64,000 nt of DNA from Nocardia kruczakiae NBRC 101016. Lineage in GTDB: Bacteria > Actinomycetota > Actinomycetes > Mycobacteriales > Mycobacteriaceae. The stretch lies in assembly GCF_001612965.1 (NCBI RefSeq), contig NZ_BDBL01000022.1, positions 100,559-164,558 of the forward strand, read 5' to 3'. The notes beneath the pieces were generated by a model, which saw only the letters and a list, made by a program, of their open reading frames with translations, was not told the origin of the DNA and searched no databases. Shown here piece by piece: positions 33,553 through 41,878 of the stretch. The position numbers and the translations under genes were made by a program. How positions within the stretch are numbered: position 1 is the first letter of the stretch; every line of letters starts with the position of its first letter.

Positions 33553-35091
33553 ATGGGAACCGAAACTGTCGAGAACCGACGCCACCGCGTGGTGGTGATC
33601 GGATCCGGCTTCGGCGGCTTGTTCGCGTGCAAACATCTCGAGCACGACGACGTCGATGTCGTACTGATCTCCAAGACCTCCACGCACCTGTTCCAACCGC
33701 TGCTCTACCAGGTCGCCACCGGCATCCTGTCCACCGGTGAGATCGCCCCCGCCACGCGCATCGTGCTGCGCAAACACCACAACACGCGGGTGATCCTGGG
33801 CGAGGTCCACGATATCGACCTGGTGAACAGGACCGTGACGTCGAAACTGCTCAACCAGGACACCGTCACCTCCTTCGACAGCCTGATCGTCGCGACCGGC
33901 GCCCAGCAGTCCTATTTCGGCAACGACCAGTTCGCCACCTACGCGCCGGGGATGAAGACCATCGACGACGCGCTGGAACTGCGCGCCCGCATCCTCGGCT
34001 CGTTCGAGGAGGCCGAACTGGCCAAGACCCAGGAGGAACGCGACCGGTTCCTGACCTTCGTCGTGGTCGGCGCGGGCCCGACCGGCGTCGAACTGGCCGG
34101 CCAGATCGCCGAACTCGCCGATCGCACCCTGGTCGGCACCTTCCGCAACATCGATCCGCGCGACGCCCGCGTTCTGCTGGTCGAAGGCGCCGGCGCGGTG
34201 CTCGCGCCTATGGGCCCCAAACTCGGCGGCAAGGCACAGCGCCGCCTCGAGAAAATGGGCGTGGAGATCCAGCTCAACGCCATGGTCACCGACGTCGACG
34301 CCCGTGGTGTGACGGTCAAGGACAAGGATGGCAGCGAGCGTCGCATCGAATCGGCGTGCAAGGTGTGGTCGGCCGGCGTGCAGGCCAGCGAACTGGGCAA
34401 GATGCTGGCCGAACGGTCCAAGGGCACCGAAACCGACCGGGCCGGGCGAGTTGTGGTCGAACCGGATCTGACGATCAAGGGATATCCGAACGTCTTCGTG
34501 GTCGGCGACCTGATGGCGGTGCCCGGCGTTCCAGGTCAGGCCCAGGGCGCCATTCAGGGCGCGACCTACGCGGCCAAGCAGATCAAGGCCGAGGTCGCCG
34601 GTAAGCAGACCCCCGAGCAGCGCAAGCCGTTCAAGTACTTCAACAAGGGCAGTATGGCGACGGTGTCGCGGTTCAACGCCGTGTGCCAGATCGGCAAGCT
34701 GGAGTTCTCCGGCTTCCTCGCATGGCTCATCTGGCTGGTGTTGCACCTCTACTACCTGATCGGCTACCGCAGCCGGACCGTCACGGTGTTCCAGTGGTTC
34801 GTCGCCTTCCTCGGCCGCAACCGCGGGCAGATGGCGGCCACCGAGCAGTGGGTCTTCGCCCGGCTGGCACTCGAGGCCATGAACGGCAACGAGACCGACG
34901 CCCGGGAGGTACAGGCCGAGGTCGGCAATACGACGCCGCCCGCCGCACCGGGTGAACCTCCGGCGAAATCGGCGGCCGCTCCGCCGGACGGCGAAAAGTC
35001 CTCCGGCACAAGCGAATCTGTCGGCGAGTCCCCGGCTTCCGACAGCAGCGAGACGACCACCTCCGGCTCGTCACGCCCGAAGGCCGGCTGA
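33553..35091 (+). CDS. ndh: type II NADH dehydrogenase
   Basis: A 512-residue NDH-2. FAD motif VVVIGSGFGGLFACKHL, NADH motif FVVVGAGPTGVELAGQIAEL, and the ATG-type block SLIVATGAQQSYFGND are conserved. A hydrophobic C-terminal region (FLAWLIWLVLHLYYLIGYR) attaches it to the membrane, where it passes electrons from NADH to menaquinone without pumping protons. About 75 residues of Ser/Pro/Ala-rich tail follow the conserved part. GGCGAGGAG precedes ATG 33553. It lies next to ureD, as in M. tuberculosis (Rv1854c). Confidence 0.93.
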   Translation: MGTETVENRRHRVVVIGSGFGGLFACKHLEHDDVDVVLISKTSTHLFQPLLYQVATGILSTGEIAPATRIVLRKHHNTRVILGEVHDIDLVNRTVTSKLLNQDTVTSFDSLIVATGAQQSYFGNDQFATYAPGMKTIDDALELRARILGSFEEAELAKTQEERDRFLTFVVVGAGPTGVELAGQIAELADRTLVGTFRNIDPRDARVLLVEGAGAVLAPMGPKLGGKAQRRLEKMGVEIQLNAMVTDVDARGVTVKDKDGSERRIESACKVWSAGVQASELGKMLAERSKGTETDRAGRVVVEPDLTIKGYPNVFVVGDLMAVPGVPGQAQGAIQGATYAAKQIKAEVAGKQTPEQRKPFKYFNKGSMATVSRFNAVCQIGKLEFSGFLAWLIWLVLHLYYLIGYRSRTVTVFQWFVAFLGRNRGQMAATEQWVFARLALEAMNGNETDAREVQAEVGNTTPPAAPGEPPAKSAAAPPDGEKSSGTSESVGESPASDSSETTTSGSSRPKAG

Positions 35092-35119
35092 GCACACCGG
35101 TTTCACCATCGCAGTACCG

Positions 35120-35149
35120 AGGGCCGCGAGCCGATGAGCTTGCGGCCCT
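35120..35149. terminator. bidirectional stem-loop between ndh and ureD
   Basis: AGGGCCGC and GCGGCCCT form an 8-bp stem with a 14-base loop that contains a small inner GAGC/GCTC-like pairing. It lies between two convergent genes. Confidence 0.6.
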
Positions 35150-35234
35150 TGTGTATTCACGACAGGCGGCGGATCGACCTTTCCGCGACAGGGCTGGGTG
35201 GCCGGTGTCGGCGGGCGAACGTCGCCCGGGCGGG

Positions 35235-35915
35235 TCACCCAGCGTCGACGCGGGAACTGCCGGACGCTTCGGACAGCCGCGCACCCGTCCACGTCGACAG
35301 CGAGCCACCGGCGGCGAGCGGAAGCAACGCGGCCGCCACACCGATGGTGGCGGCGGGGCTGGCGTCGGGATATCGCAGTTCGCTGCACAGCGCGCGCGGG
35401 GCCGACAGCAGGTCGTCGGCGGCGGTGCCGGCGCCGAGTTCGAGGCGATGCCGCAGCAGCGGCAGGGCGGAGAGGTCGGCGACGAGATCCCCGCACCAGC
35501 GGCCGTGATCCTCGCCGGTGCGACCGATCTGTACGCGTTCGCGAATGCGGATGCGGGCGTCGGCGGCCAGCCGCACGGTGGTGACGGCACGATGGCCGGC
35601 TCCCCCCGCGACGACGGTCGGTTCCGGATCGAAGTCCAGTTCACCGCCCGCGCCGACATCGAAGGACCACGACGCCGTCGACATCCGGGTGGTGCGGCCG
35701 GGCAGCACGATCGTCGCCGCCACCGAACGAACCACCAGGCGTGCACCGGGATCGACCACGATGCGGATATCGAGTTCGTCCCCGCCGAGCGGCGTGGCGG
35801 CGGCACCGATCAGATGCACCGTATCCGGTCCGGTGCAGCGGACCGCCAGCGCGCCGGTGGCCGCCGACCACGGCCGGGCCCCTGCGCGCGCGACGATGCG
35901 AATCTCAGTGCGCAA
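35235..35915 (-). CDS. ureD: urease accessory protein UreD
   Basis: A protein of about 226 residues. LRTEIRIVARAGARP, VHLIGAAATPLGGDEL and PGARLVVRSVAATIVLPG are typical UreD blocks; the C-terminal WTGARLSEA is weakly conserved. It binds the urease apoprotein with UreF and UreG for nickel insertion. The start is uncertain: TTG 35915 overlaps the ureG stop by 11 bp and fits the conserved start; an earlier GTG at 35966 lies deep inside ureG. Gene order ureF-ureG-ureD is that of mycobacteria. Confidence 0.82.
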   Translation of the reverse strand: MRTEIRIVARAGARPWSAATGALAVRCTGPDTVHLIGAAATPLGGDELDIRIVVDPGARLVVRSVAATIVLPGRTTRMSTASWSFDVGAGGELDFDPEPTVVAGGAGHRAVTTVRLAADARIRIRERVQIGRTGEDHGRWCGDLVADLSALPLLRHRLELGAGTAADDLLSAPRALCSELRYPDASPAATIGVAAALLPLAAGGSLSTWTGARLSEASGSSRVDAG

Positions 35916-36618
35916 CAGCGCTTTCCCCGGCGGACTCGGCGGCCGCCACCGCGTCCAACTGCTCACGCACCCACGCCAGCACCGGTGTCGCGGCCGGATC
36001 CTCGGTCAGCGAGCTGAAGACGAACGGGCGGCCCGCGCGCACCGCCGCGGAATCGCGGCGCATCACCTCGAGGTCGGCGCCCACCATCGGCGCCAGGTCG
36101 GTCTTGTTGATCACCAGCAGATCCGAGAACGTCACGCCCGGACCGCCTTTGCGCGGCACCTTGTCGCCACCGGCCACGTCGACGACGAAGATCTGCACAT
36201 CGATCAGGCCCGCGGAGAAGGTGGCGGTGAGGTTGTCGCCGCCGGATTCGACCAGAATCAGATCCAGCGGCGGATTCGCCTCGATCAGATCGTCGATGGC
36301 GTCGAGATTGGCGGTGATGTCGTCGCGAATGGCGGTGTGCGGGCAACCGCCGGTCTGCACCGCGCTGATGCGTTCGTCGGGCAGGACCGCGTGCCGGCGC
36401 AGGAAGTCGGCGTCCTCGGTGGTGTAGATGTCGTTGGTCAGCACCGCCAGCGACAGTTCGGTGCGCAGCTGCCGGCACAGCGCCGCGACCAGCGCCGTCT
36501 TCCCGGATCCGACCGGCCCGCCGATCCCGATGCGCACCGGCTCCCCCGGCGTCCGCACCCGCTTGGGACGGTCGTGAGCGTGATCGTGCGGTTCGCCGTC
36601 GATCAGATGGGGCGGCAT
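35905..36618 (-). CDS. ureG: urease accessory GTPase UreG
   Basis: A 237-residue GTPase. The P-loop is IGGPVGSGKTALVAALC; TNDIYTTEDADFL, the nickel-binding CPH in VQTGGCPHTAIRDD, ESGGDNLTATF and INKTDLAP are all intact. The N-terminus carries a short histidine-rich segment (DGEPHDHAHD) that may store nickel. It hydrolyses GTP during nickel transfer to urease. It is separated from ureF by 69 bp and overlaps ureD. Confidence 0.95.
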   Translation of the reverse strand: MPPHLIDGEPHDHAHDRPKRVRTPGEPVRIGIGGPVGSGKTALVAALCRQLRTELSLAVLTNDIYTTEDADFLRRHAVLPDERISAVQTGGCPHTAIRDDITANLDAIDDLIEANPPLDLILVESGGDNLTATFSAGLIDVQIFVVDVAGGDKVPRKGGPGVTFSDLLVINKTDLAPMVGADLEVMRRDSAAVRAGRPFVFSSLTEDPAATPVLAWVREQLDAVAAAESAGESAVAH

Positions 36619-36687
36619 GAGCTCTCCTTCGGGCCTCGACTCTCGACGATCATCGTGGCCGATCGATGTGAACCCGGTGTTACCGCG

Positions 36688-37320
36688 CTACGAGGCGAAC
36701 AGCGGCATCTCACGGTCGAGGTGGCGTTGGGCGAGCACGTCACCGAGCGGATCGGACAGGGCCGCCGGGCCGATCGTGGCCGCGCGGGCGGTCTCGTCGC
36801 ACAGCGCAGCCAGCTCCAGCGTGATCGCCGCGACCGCGGCCGGATCGAGTGCGAGCAACCGCTGCGCCGCGGTGGCGGCTCCGGTCATCGTCGTATAGAC
36901 CACGACCCCGGCGATCTCCACCGGCCGCACCCCCGCGGCGCTGCCCACGACACCGAACACCGTGGACAGATGCGGCCGCATGCCCAGGTTGGGCCAATCA
37001 TGCTGCGGCCATACCTGTTTCGCGAGCCGTAACAGTCCGCGGCCCTGTGCCCGCGAGGCCGTGCGCGCCGCCGGTGCCGGGGTGCGGGCATCGGCTTCCG
37101 CCTCCGCCGCCGAGGGCGTCAGGGCTCCCGCACAGACGGCCGCCGACAACGACGCCGCGACCAGACCCGTGGTGCGGATCCGGCGCCGCAGATAGGCCGC
37201 CACCGTGTCGACGTCACGCACGAGCCCGGAGCTGACCGCCTCCTCGACACCGCCCGAATGCACGTGCCCGCCGATGGGCAGCCGCGAGTCGGCGAGCGAC
37301 ATCACCATCGCGAGGCTCAT
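36688..37320 (-). CDS. ureF: urease accessory protein UreF
   Basis: A 210-residue helical protein. MSLADSRLPIGGHVHSGGVEEAV at the N-terminus matches UreF, as does the GVVGSAAGVRP block. It acts with UreD and UreG in urease activation. AGGAG at 37327-37331 suits ATG 37320; ATG 37326 would be too close. The natural neighbour upstream would be ureC, but an SDR gene is there instead, and ureC is 8.7 kb away. Confidence 0.9.
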   Translation of the reverse strand: MSLAMVMSLADSRLPIGGHVHSGGVEEAVSSGLVRDVDTVAAYLRRRIRTTGLVAASLSAAVCAGALTPSAAEAEADARTPAPAARTASRAQGRGLLRLAKQVWPQHDWPNLGMRPHLSTVFGVVGSAAGVRPVEIAGVVVYTTMTGAATAAQRLLALDPAAVAAITLELAALCDETARAATIGPAALSDPLGDVLAQRHLDREMPLFAS

Positions 37321-37368
37321 GGGCATCTCCTGGGGCCGGGCACGATCTCCGATCCTAGAACCGCGCGG

Positions 37369-38208
37369 TCAGCCGGCCGCTGCGAAGTCCGCCGAGGCGC
37401 TCACCGCGGCCCACTTCTCGGTTTCGTCCGCCCGGATCTGTCCGGCCGTCCGGGCCGCGGCCAGCGCATCACTGCCCAGCAGCAGGCGGCGTGGCGGTTC
37501 CTCCGAGTCCGCCACCTCGACGATGATGCGGGCGGCGCGGGCGGGATCACCCGGCTGGTTTCCGTCCTTGTCACGGCGGTAGCGGTGGACGGCGCCGACG
37601 GTCTCCTCGTAGTCGGCTCCCACCGGATGGATGGTCATCGAGGCGCCCTGCCAGTCGGTGCGGAATGCGCCCGGCTCGACGATCACGACCCGGACTCCGA
37701 ACGGGGCCACCTCGCTCGCCAGCACTTCGGAGAATCCCTCGACCGCGAATTTCGCCGTTTGATAGGCGCCGAGTCCGGGCGAACCACCGACCCGGCCGCC
37801 GATCGAGGAGATCTGGACGAAGGTTCCCGAGCGCTGGGTCCGCAGCACCGGCAGTGCGGCGCGGGTGACGTGCACGACGCCGAACAGGTTGGTCTCGACC
37901 TGTGCCCGGAAATCGTCGGCGGCCATCTCCTCGATCGGGGCGCTGTCGGCGTATCCGGCGTTGTTGACCACGACGTCGAGGGAGCCGAAGGTCTCGGTGG
38001 CCGCGCGCACGGCCGCCTCGGCCGCCGCGGGGTCGGTGACGTCCAGTCGCACCGGCAGGATGCGCGAGCCGTAGCGCGTCACCACGTCGTCGAGCTGTTC
38101 GGGGCGACGCGCACCGGCGACGACCCTATGCCCGGCGGCCAGCGCGGCCTCGGTCAGCTCGCGTCCCAGGCCCCGCGACGCACCGGTGATCAGCCATGTT
38201 CCGGCCAT
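37369..38208 (-). CDS. SDR family oxidoreductase
   Basis: A 279-residue classical SDR. WLITGASRGLGRELTEAAL, NNAGYADSAPIEEM and the catalytic YQTAK with upstream SS are present. The sequence is of the common type annotated as oxidoreductase with DUF-like C-terminus (ARIIVEVADSEEPPRRLLLG). It is divergent from a TetR gene, which may control it. It lies between the two urease blocks. Confidence 0.88.
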   Translation of the reverse strand: MAGTWLITGASRGLGRELTEAALAAGHRVVAGARRPEQLDDVVTRYGSRILPVRLDVTDPAAAEAAVRAATETFGSLDVVVNNAGYADSAPIEEMAADDFRAQVETNLFGVVHVTRAALPVLRTQRSGTFVQISSIGGRVGGSPGLGAYQTAKFAVEGFSEVLASEVAPFGVRVVIVEPGAFRTDWQGASMTIHPVGADYEETVGAVHRYRRDKDGNQPGDPARAARIIVEVADSEEPPRRLLLGSDALAAARTAGQIRADETEKWAAVSASADFAAAG

Positions 38209-38269
38209 GTTCTTCTCCGTCCTACGGTCCGGACGCTGTCGGGCGACCGGACATCTCTCTTCTGTCACA

Positions 38270-38354
38270 TCAATGTAGCACTTAATTGCATTTCCGCCGC
38301 TCAATAGCAGCAGTTCTTCGTAGTTCCGCTGCTCACATGTGTACATTGAAGCCG
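38270..38354. promoter_or_regulatory. divergent promoter pair with mirrored TACATTGA elements
   Basis: TACATTGA occurs on the minus strand at 38277-38270 and on the plus strand at 38342-38349. TACATT on the plus strand ends 6 bases before GTG 38354. The mirrored elements may serve as the -10 of both divergent genes and could also be bound by the TetR protein. Confidence 0.4.
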
Positions 38355-38905
38355 TGAGAGCTGACGCCGCCCGCAATATCGAACAGGTGCTGACCACCGG
38401 CGCCCGGCTGCTCGCCGACGATCCGTCCGCGAGCCTGTCGGCCATCGCCGCCGAGGCCGGCGTGGACCGGCGCACCGTCTACCGCCGCTTCGCCTCGCGC
38501 GACGATCTCCTCGCGGCCGTCTATCAGGCTCGATACGACGCGGTCGAGGAAGCCATCGCCGGAGCCCGGCTCCGGGAGGCGCCGGTCGCGGTCGCCCTGC
38601 ACCGGTACGTCGAAGCGATCATCGGCGTCAACCGCCGCTGGCCGGTGCAGACAGCGAGACTGGTGGCCGACGAAACCGTTCGCGAGCGTCGGGCGCCGCT
38701 GATCGCCGAGGTCGACACGTTTCTGCGGCGAGCCACCGATGAAGGTCTGCTGCGCCCCGGCCTTCCCGAGGGCTGGGTGTCGACACTGCTGGCACAGCTG
38801 ATGGTCAACGCCGCCGAGAACCTTCCGCAGCTCGATCCGGCCCGCGCGGCCGACATCGTGGTCGACACCCTGCTGCGTGGTGTGGGCACCTCCGCGCACG
38901 CTTGA
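38354..38905 (+). CDS. TetR family regulator
   Basis: A 183-residue TetR protein. The HTH is LSAIAAEAGVDRRTVYRRF, followed by a short helical domain with the DETVRERRAPL stretch. GTG 38354 is supported by a leaderless -10; GTG 38339 would start upstream of the -10. It is divergent from an SDR and 33 bp upstream of a quinone oxidoreductase, either of which may be its target. Confidence 0.87.
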   Translation: MRADAARNIEQVLTTGARLLADDPSASLSAIAAEAGVDRRTVYRRFASRDDLLAAVYQARYDAVEEAIAGARLREAPVAVALHRYVEAIIGVNRRWPVQTARLVADETVRERRAPLIAEVDTFLRRATDEGLLRPGLPEGWVSTLLAQLMVNAAENLPQLDPARAADIVVDTLLRGVGTSAHA

Positions 38906-38938
38906 CCTCAACAATGATGAAGGTTGCAGGCTGGGCTC

Positions 38939-39913
38939 ATGAAAGCGATACGCCTGCACGAATTCGGTCCGGCCGAGAACCTGCGCTACGAGACCGTCCC
39001 CGATCCCCTGCCGGAACCCGGACAGGTGCGAATCGCGGTGGCCGCGGCGGGAATCCACTTGATCGACACCCGTTTGCGCCAGGGCCTGCCGGGGCCCTAC
39101 CCGCTGCCGCAATTACCGACGATCCCCGGCCGTGAGGTCGCGGGCGTCGTCGACCTGCTCGGTCGCGGCGCCGACCCGGATCTGCTGGGCGCTCGGGTGG
39201 TGACCCATCTGGGCGCCGCACCGGGCGGCTATGCCGCGCTGGCAGTCGCGGATGCGCAACGGCTGCACCGCATTCCGGACGCGCTGGATGCGGCCGCGGC
39301 GGTGGCGATGATCGGCACGGGCCGAACCACCCTGGGCATTCTGGGATTCGCCGAGGTCGAGCCCGGACAGCTCGCGGTGGTGCCGGCCGCAGCGGGTGGG
39401 ATCGGCACGCTGCTCGTGCAATATCTGCGCGCCGCCGGGCTCACCGTCGTCGGCCTGGCCGGCAGCCCGGCCAAGGTCACCACCGTGGCGGCCAACGGCG
39501 CCGACCTCGCCCTCGACTACACCGACCCGAGGTGGCCGGATGCCGTGCGGGCACGTTTCGGCGACCGGCCCGCGCACTGGGTCTTCGACGGTGTCGGCGG
39601 CGCCGCCGGCCGGGCGGCCGTCGAATTGCTCGCACCCGGCGGCGCCCATCTGGTCTTCGGCTGGAGCGATACCGCACTGGAATTCGACCCCGGCGACCTC
39701 GCCGCCCGCGGCATTACCTCACGGTCGGTTCTCGGTCCGGACATGCTCGAACGTGGCGGCGGAATCGCGGCGCTGGAGACGCGCGCCCTGGTCGCGGCCG
39801 GATCCGGTCGGTTGCGCCCTGCAGTACACCGGTTCGCCCTCGCCGATGCCGCCGCCGCGCACCGGGCGCTCGAGGAGCGTGCCACCGTCGGCAAGGTCGT
39901 CCTCGAGCCGTAA
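38939..39913 (+). CDS. NADPH:quinone oxidoreductase / zinc-independent MDR
   Basis: A 324-residue medium-chain dehydrogenase/reductase. MKAIRLHEFGPAENLRYETV is the typical quinone-reductase start; VVPAAAGGIGTLLVQYLRAAG is the NADPH motif; VFDGVGGAAGRAAVELL follows. Zinc-binding cysteines are absent. It probably reduces quinones or enones with NADPH. It is 33 bp after the TetR gene and possibly co-transcribed. Confidence 0.88.
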   Translation: MKAIRLHEFGPAENLRYETVPDPLPEPGQVRIAVAAAGIHLIDTRLRQGLPGPYPLPQLPTIPGREVAGVVDLLGRGADPDLLGARVVTHLGAAPGGYAALAVADAQRLHRIPDALDAAAAVAMIGTGRTTLGILGFAEVEPGQLAVVPAAAGGIGTLLVQYLRAAGLTVVGLAGSPAKVTTVAANGADLALDYTDPRWPDAVRARFGDRPAHWVFDGVGGAAGRAAVELLAPGGAHLVFGWSDTALEFDPGDLAARGITSRSVLGPDMLERGGGIAALETRALVAAGSGRLRPAVHRFALADAAAAHRALEERATVGKVVLEP

Positions 39914-40050
39914 CAGTCGGTAGCTGCTCGATTGCTGACGTAACCGATTCGTAGCCCGTCGCCTCGGTCCGAGCTCCTACGCTGGAGGTCGCGTCTCGTT
40001 CTCACGGCCCACGACCGAGGCCGGCGGGCGCACGCGGAGGAGGTTCGTCC

Positions 40051-40878
40051 ATGCCTGTGTGTACGACGCGCGACGAGGTCGACATCTACTACAAGGATTG
40101 GGGTTCGGGCCGCCCCGTGGTCTTCATCCACGGCTGGCCGCTCAACGCCGACGCCTGGGACGATCAGTTGAAATGCGTGGCGGACAACGGTTTTCGCGGT
40201 ATCGCGCACGATCGCCGCGGCCACGGGCGTTCGGCACAGCCGTGGAGCGGATACGACTTCGACACCTTCGCCGACGACCTGAACGATCTGCTCACCCGGC
40301 TCGACGTCCGCGATGTCACTCTGGTGGCGCACTCCATGGGTGGCGGGGAACTGGCTCGCTACATCGGCCGACACGGCACCGGACGGGTGCGCTCGGCGGT
40401 GTTGCTGTCGGCTATCCCGCCGCTGATGGCGCGCACCGGCGACAACCCCGAAGGCGTGCCCGACGAGGTGTTCGAGCAGATCAAGAAGGGCATCCTGACC
40501 GAACGTTCGCAGTTCTGGCGCGACACCTCCGAGGGCTTCTTCAGCGCCAACCGGCCGGGCACCAGGGCCACCCAGGGCAACCGCGACGCGTTCTGGTTCA
40601 TGGCGATGCACGAGTCGATCGAGGCCGGGGTGCGCTGTGTGGACGCCTTCGCATACACCGATTTCACCGCCGACCTGGAGAAGTTCGATGTCCCGACGCT
40701 GATCGTGCACGGCGACGACGACCAGATCGTGCCGATCGACGCCACCGCCCGCAAGGCGGCGAAGATCATCCCGAACGCCACCCTCACCGTCTACGAGGGC
40801 GGTTCGCACGGTATCGCGCTGGTGCCCGGTGACAAGGACCGTTTCAACGCCGACCTGCTGGCATTCCTGCAGAGCTGA
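40051..40878 (+). CDS. alpha/beta hydrolase, non-haem chloroperoxidase-like
   Basis: A 275-residue alpha/beta hydrolase. The oxyanion block is VVFIHGWPLNADAWDDQ, the nucleophile lies in AHSMGGGELARYIGRHG, the acid in HGDDDQIVPI and the histidine in EGGSHGI. RRGHGRSAQP and the overall length match bacterial perhydrolase/haloperoxidase proteins, which are esterases in vivo. GGAGGAGG precedes ATG 40051. A TACGCT element at about 39979 may be its -10. Substrate unknown. Confidence 0.9.
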   Translation: MPVCTTRDEVDIYYKDWGSGRPVVFIHGWPLNADAWDDQLKCVADNGFRGIAHDRRGHGRSAQPWSGYDFDTFADDLNDLLTRLDVRDVTLVAHSMGGGELARYIGRHGTGRVRSAVLLSAIPPLMARTGDNPEGVPDEVFEQIKKGILTERSQFWRDTSEGFFSANRPGTRATQGNRDAFWFMAMHESIEAGVRCVDAFAYTDFTADLEKFDVPTLIVHGDDDQIVPIDATARKAAKIIPNATLTVYEGGSHGIALVPGDKDRFNADLLAFLQS

Positions 40879-40947
40879 AACGATCCCGAGGGCTCGCGCG
40901 AATCCGGTTGTCGCGCAGGGCCATCGGCCACGGTCCGCGCACGCGGT

Positions 40948-41814
40948 TCAGGTGAATCGGATGCTGCGGGCCATCAGCCGCTGCATCGGGCCGCGGGTCA
41001 GATCCGTCCACGCCTGCAGGGGACCGCTCCACCACGGTGAGATCTCCACCGGTTTCGCGACGACGGCGTGACACACCAGATCCGCGGCCTCGGCGGCGGT
41101 CAGGCCCGGCATGGAGCCGAAATCGGTGGGCGCGCTCATGCGGGTATGCACCAGCGGCATGTAGATCGAGGTGGTGGTGACGCCGTCGGCCGCCACCTCG
41201 GTCGCCACCGTGCGCAACCACTGGTCGAATGCCGCCTTCGACGCCCCGTAGGCGGCCCACCGCGGCGCCGGCGGCATGCGTAGCCCCCAGGTGGAGATGT
41301 TGACGATGTGTCCGCGGCCGCGCTCCCGCATCGCCGGCAGCAAAGCCAGCAGCAGCCGCACCGGGCCGAGATAGTTGATATCGATGGTCCGGGTGAAATC
41401 GTGGAAACGATCGTAGGACTGGTCGATCGAGCGCCGGATCGAACGGCCCGCATTGTTGATCACCACATCCACCCGCCCATGTGTGGCGAGGATGTCGCGG
41501 GCCAGCTCGTCCACCGCGTCCATATCGGTCAGATCGGCGCTGTAGGTGTGCGCGATGCCGCCGCTCGCGGTGATCTCGTCGGCCGCGGCGTCCAGCTCCG
41601 CCGTCGAGCGTGCCACCATCACCACCACGGCTCCGGCGGCGGCGAATTTGGCGGCGGTGACCTTCCCGATGCCGTGCGAGGCACCGGTCACCAGCACGAC
41701 ACGGCCCGAGACGGCCTCGCGCAGCGCCGTGTCGCGGGGCCGCGACGTGGGATACAACAACCGCGTCGCAACCCGCTCTGCCAGCGGACGCCCCGGTGAG
41801 ACGGTATCTGTCAC
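40948..41814 (-). CDS. SDR family oxidoreductase
   Basis: A 288-residue SDR. VVLVTGASHGIGKVTAAKF, NNAGRSIRRSI, and WAAYGASKAAFDQWL with an upstream NIS are clear. The type resembles long actinobacterial SDRs associated with lipid metabolism. GTG 41814 is chosen because TACAGT lies 7 bases upstream on the same strand; the frame is open further upstream but looks non-coding. It is downstream of the MFS gene by 64 bp and may be partly co-transcribed with it. Confidence 0.85.
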   Translation of the reverse strand: MTDTVSPGRPLAERVATRLLYPTSRPRDTALREAVSGRVVLVTGASHGIGKVTAAKFAAAGAVVVMVARSTAELDAAADEITASGGIAHTYSADLTDMDAVDELARDILATHGRVDVVINNAGRSIRRSIDQSYDRFHDFTRTIDINYLGPVRLLLALLPAMRERGRGHIVNISTWGLRMPPAPRWAAYGASKAAFDQWLRTVATEVAADGVTTTSIYMPLVHTRMSAPTDFGSMPGLTAAEAADLVCHAVVAKPVEISPWWSGPLQAWTDLTRGPMQRLMARSIRFT

Positions 41815-41821
41815 AGCCGAA

Positions 41822-41827
41822 ACTGTA
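41822..41827 (-). promoter_or_regulatory. -10 TACAGT of a probable leaderless SDR gene
   Basis: On the minus strand TACAGT is followed by 7 bases and then GTG 41814. No Shine-Dalgarno is seen. This is the same arrangement as at several other genes in the window. Confidence 0.4.
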
Positions 41828-41878
41828 TTGGGCCGCCTGCGCCGGTGGGCCGGAATCGTCACCGCAGCCGGGAACCGG

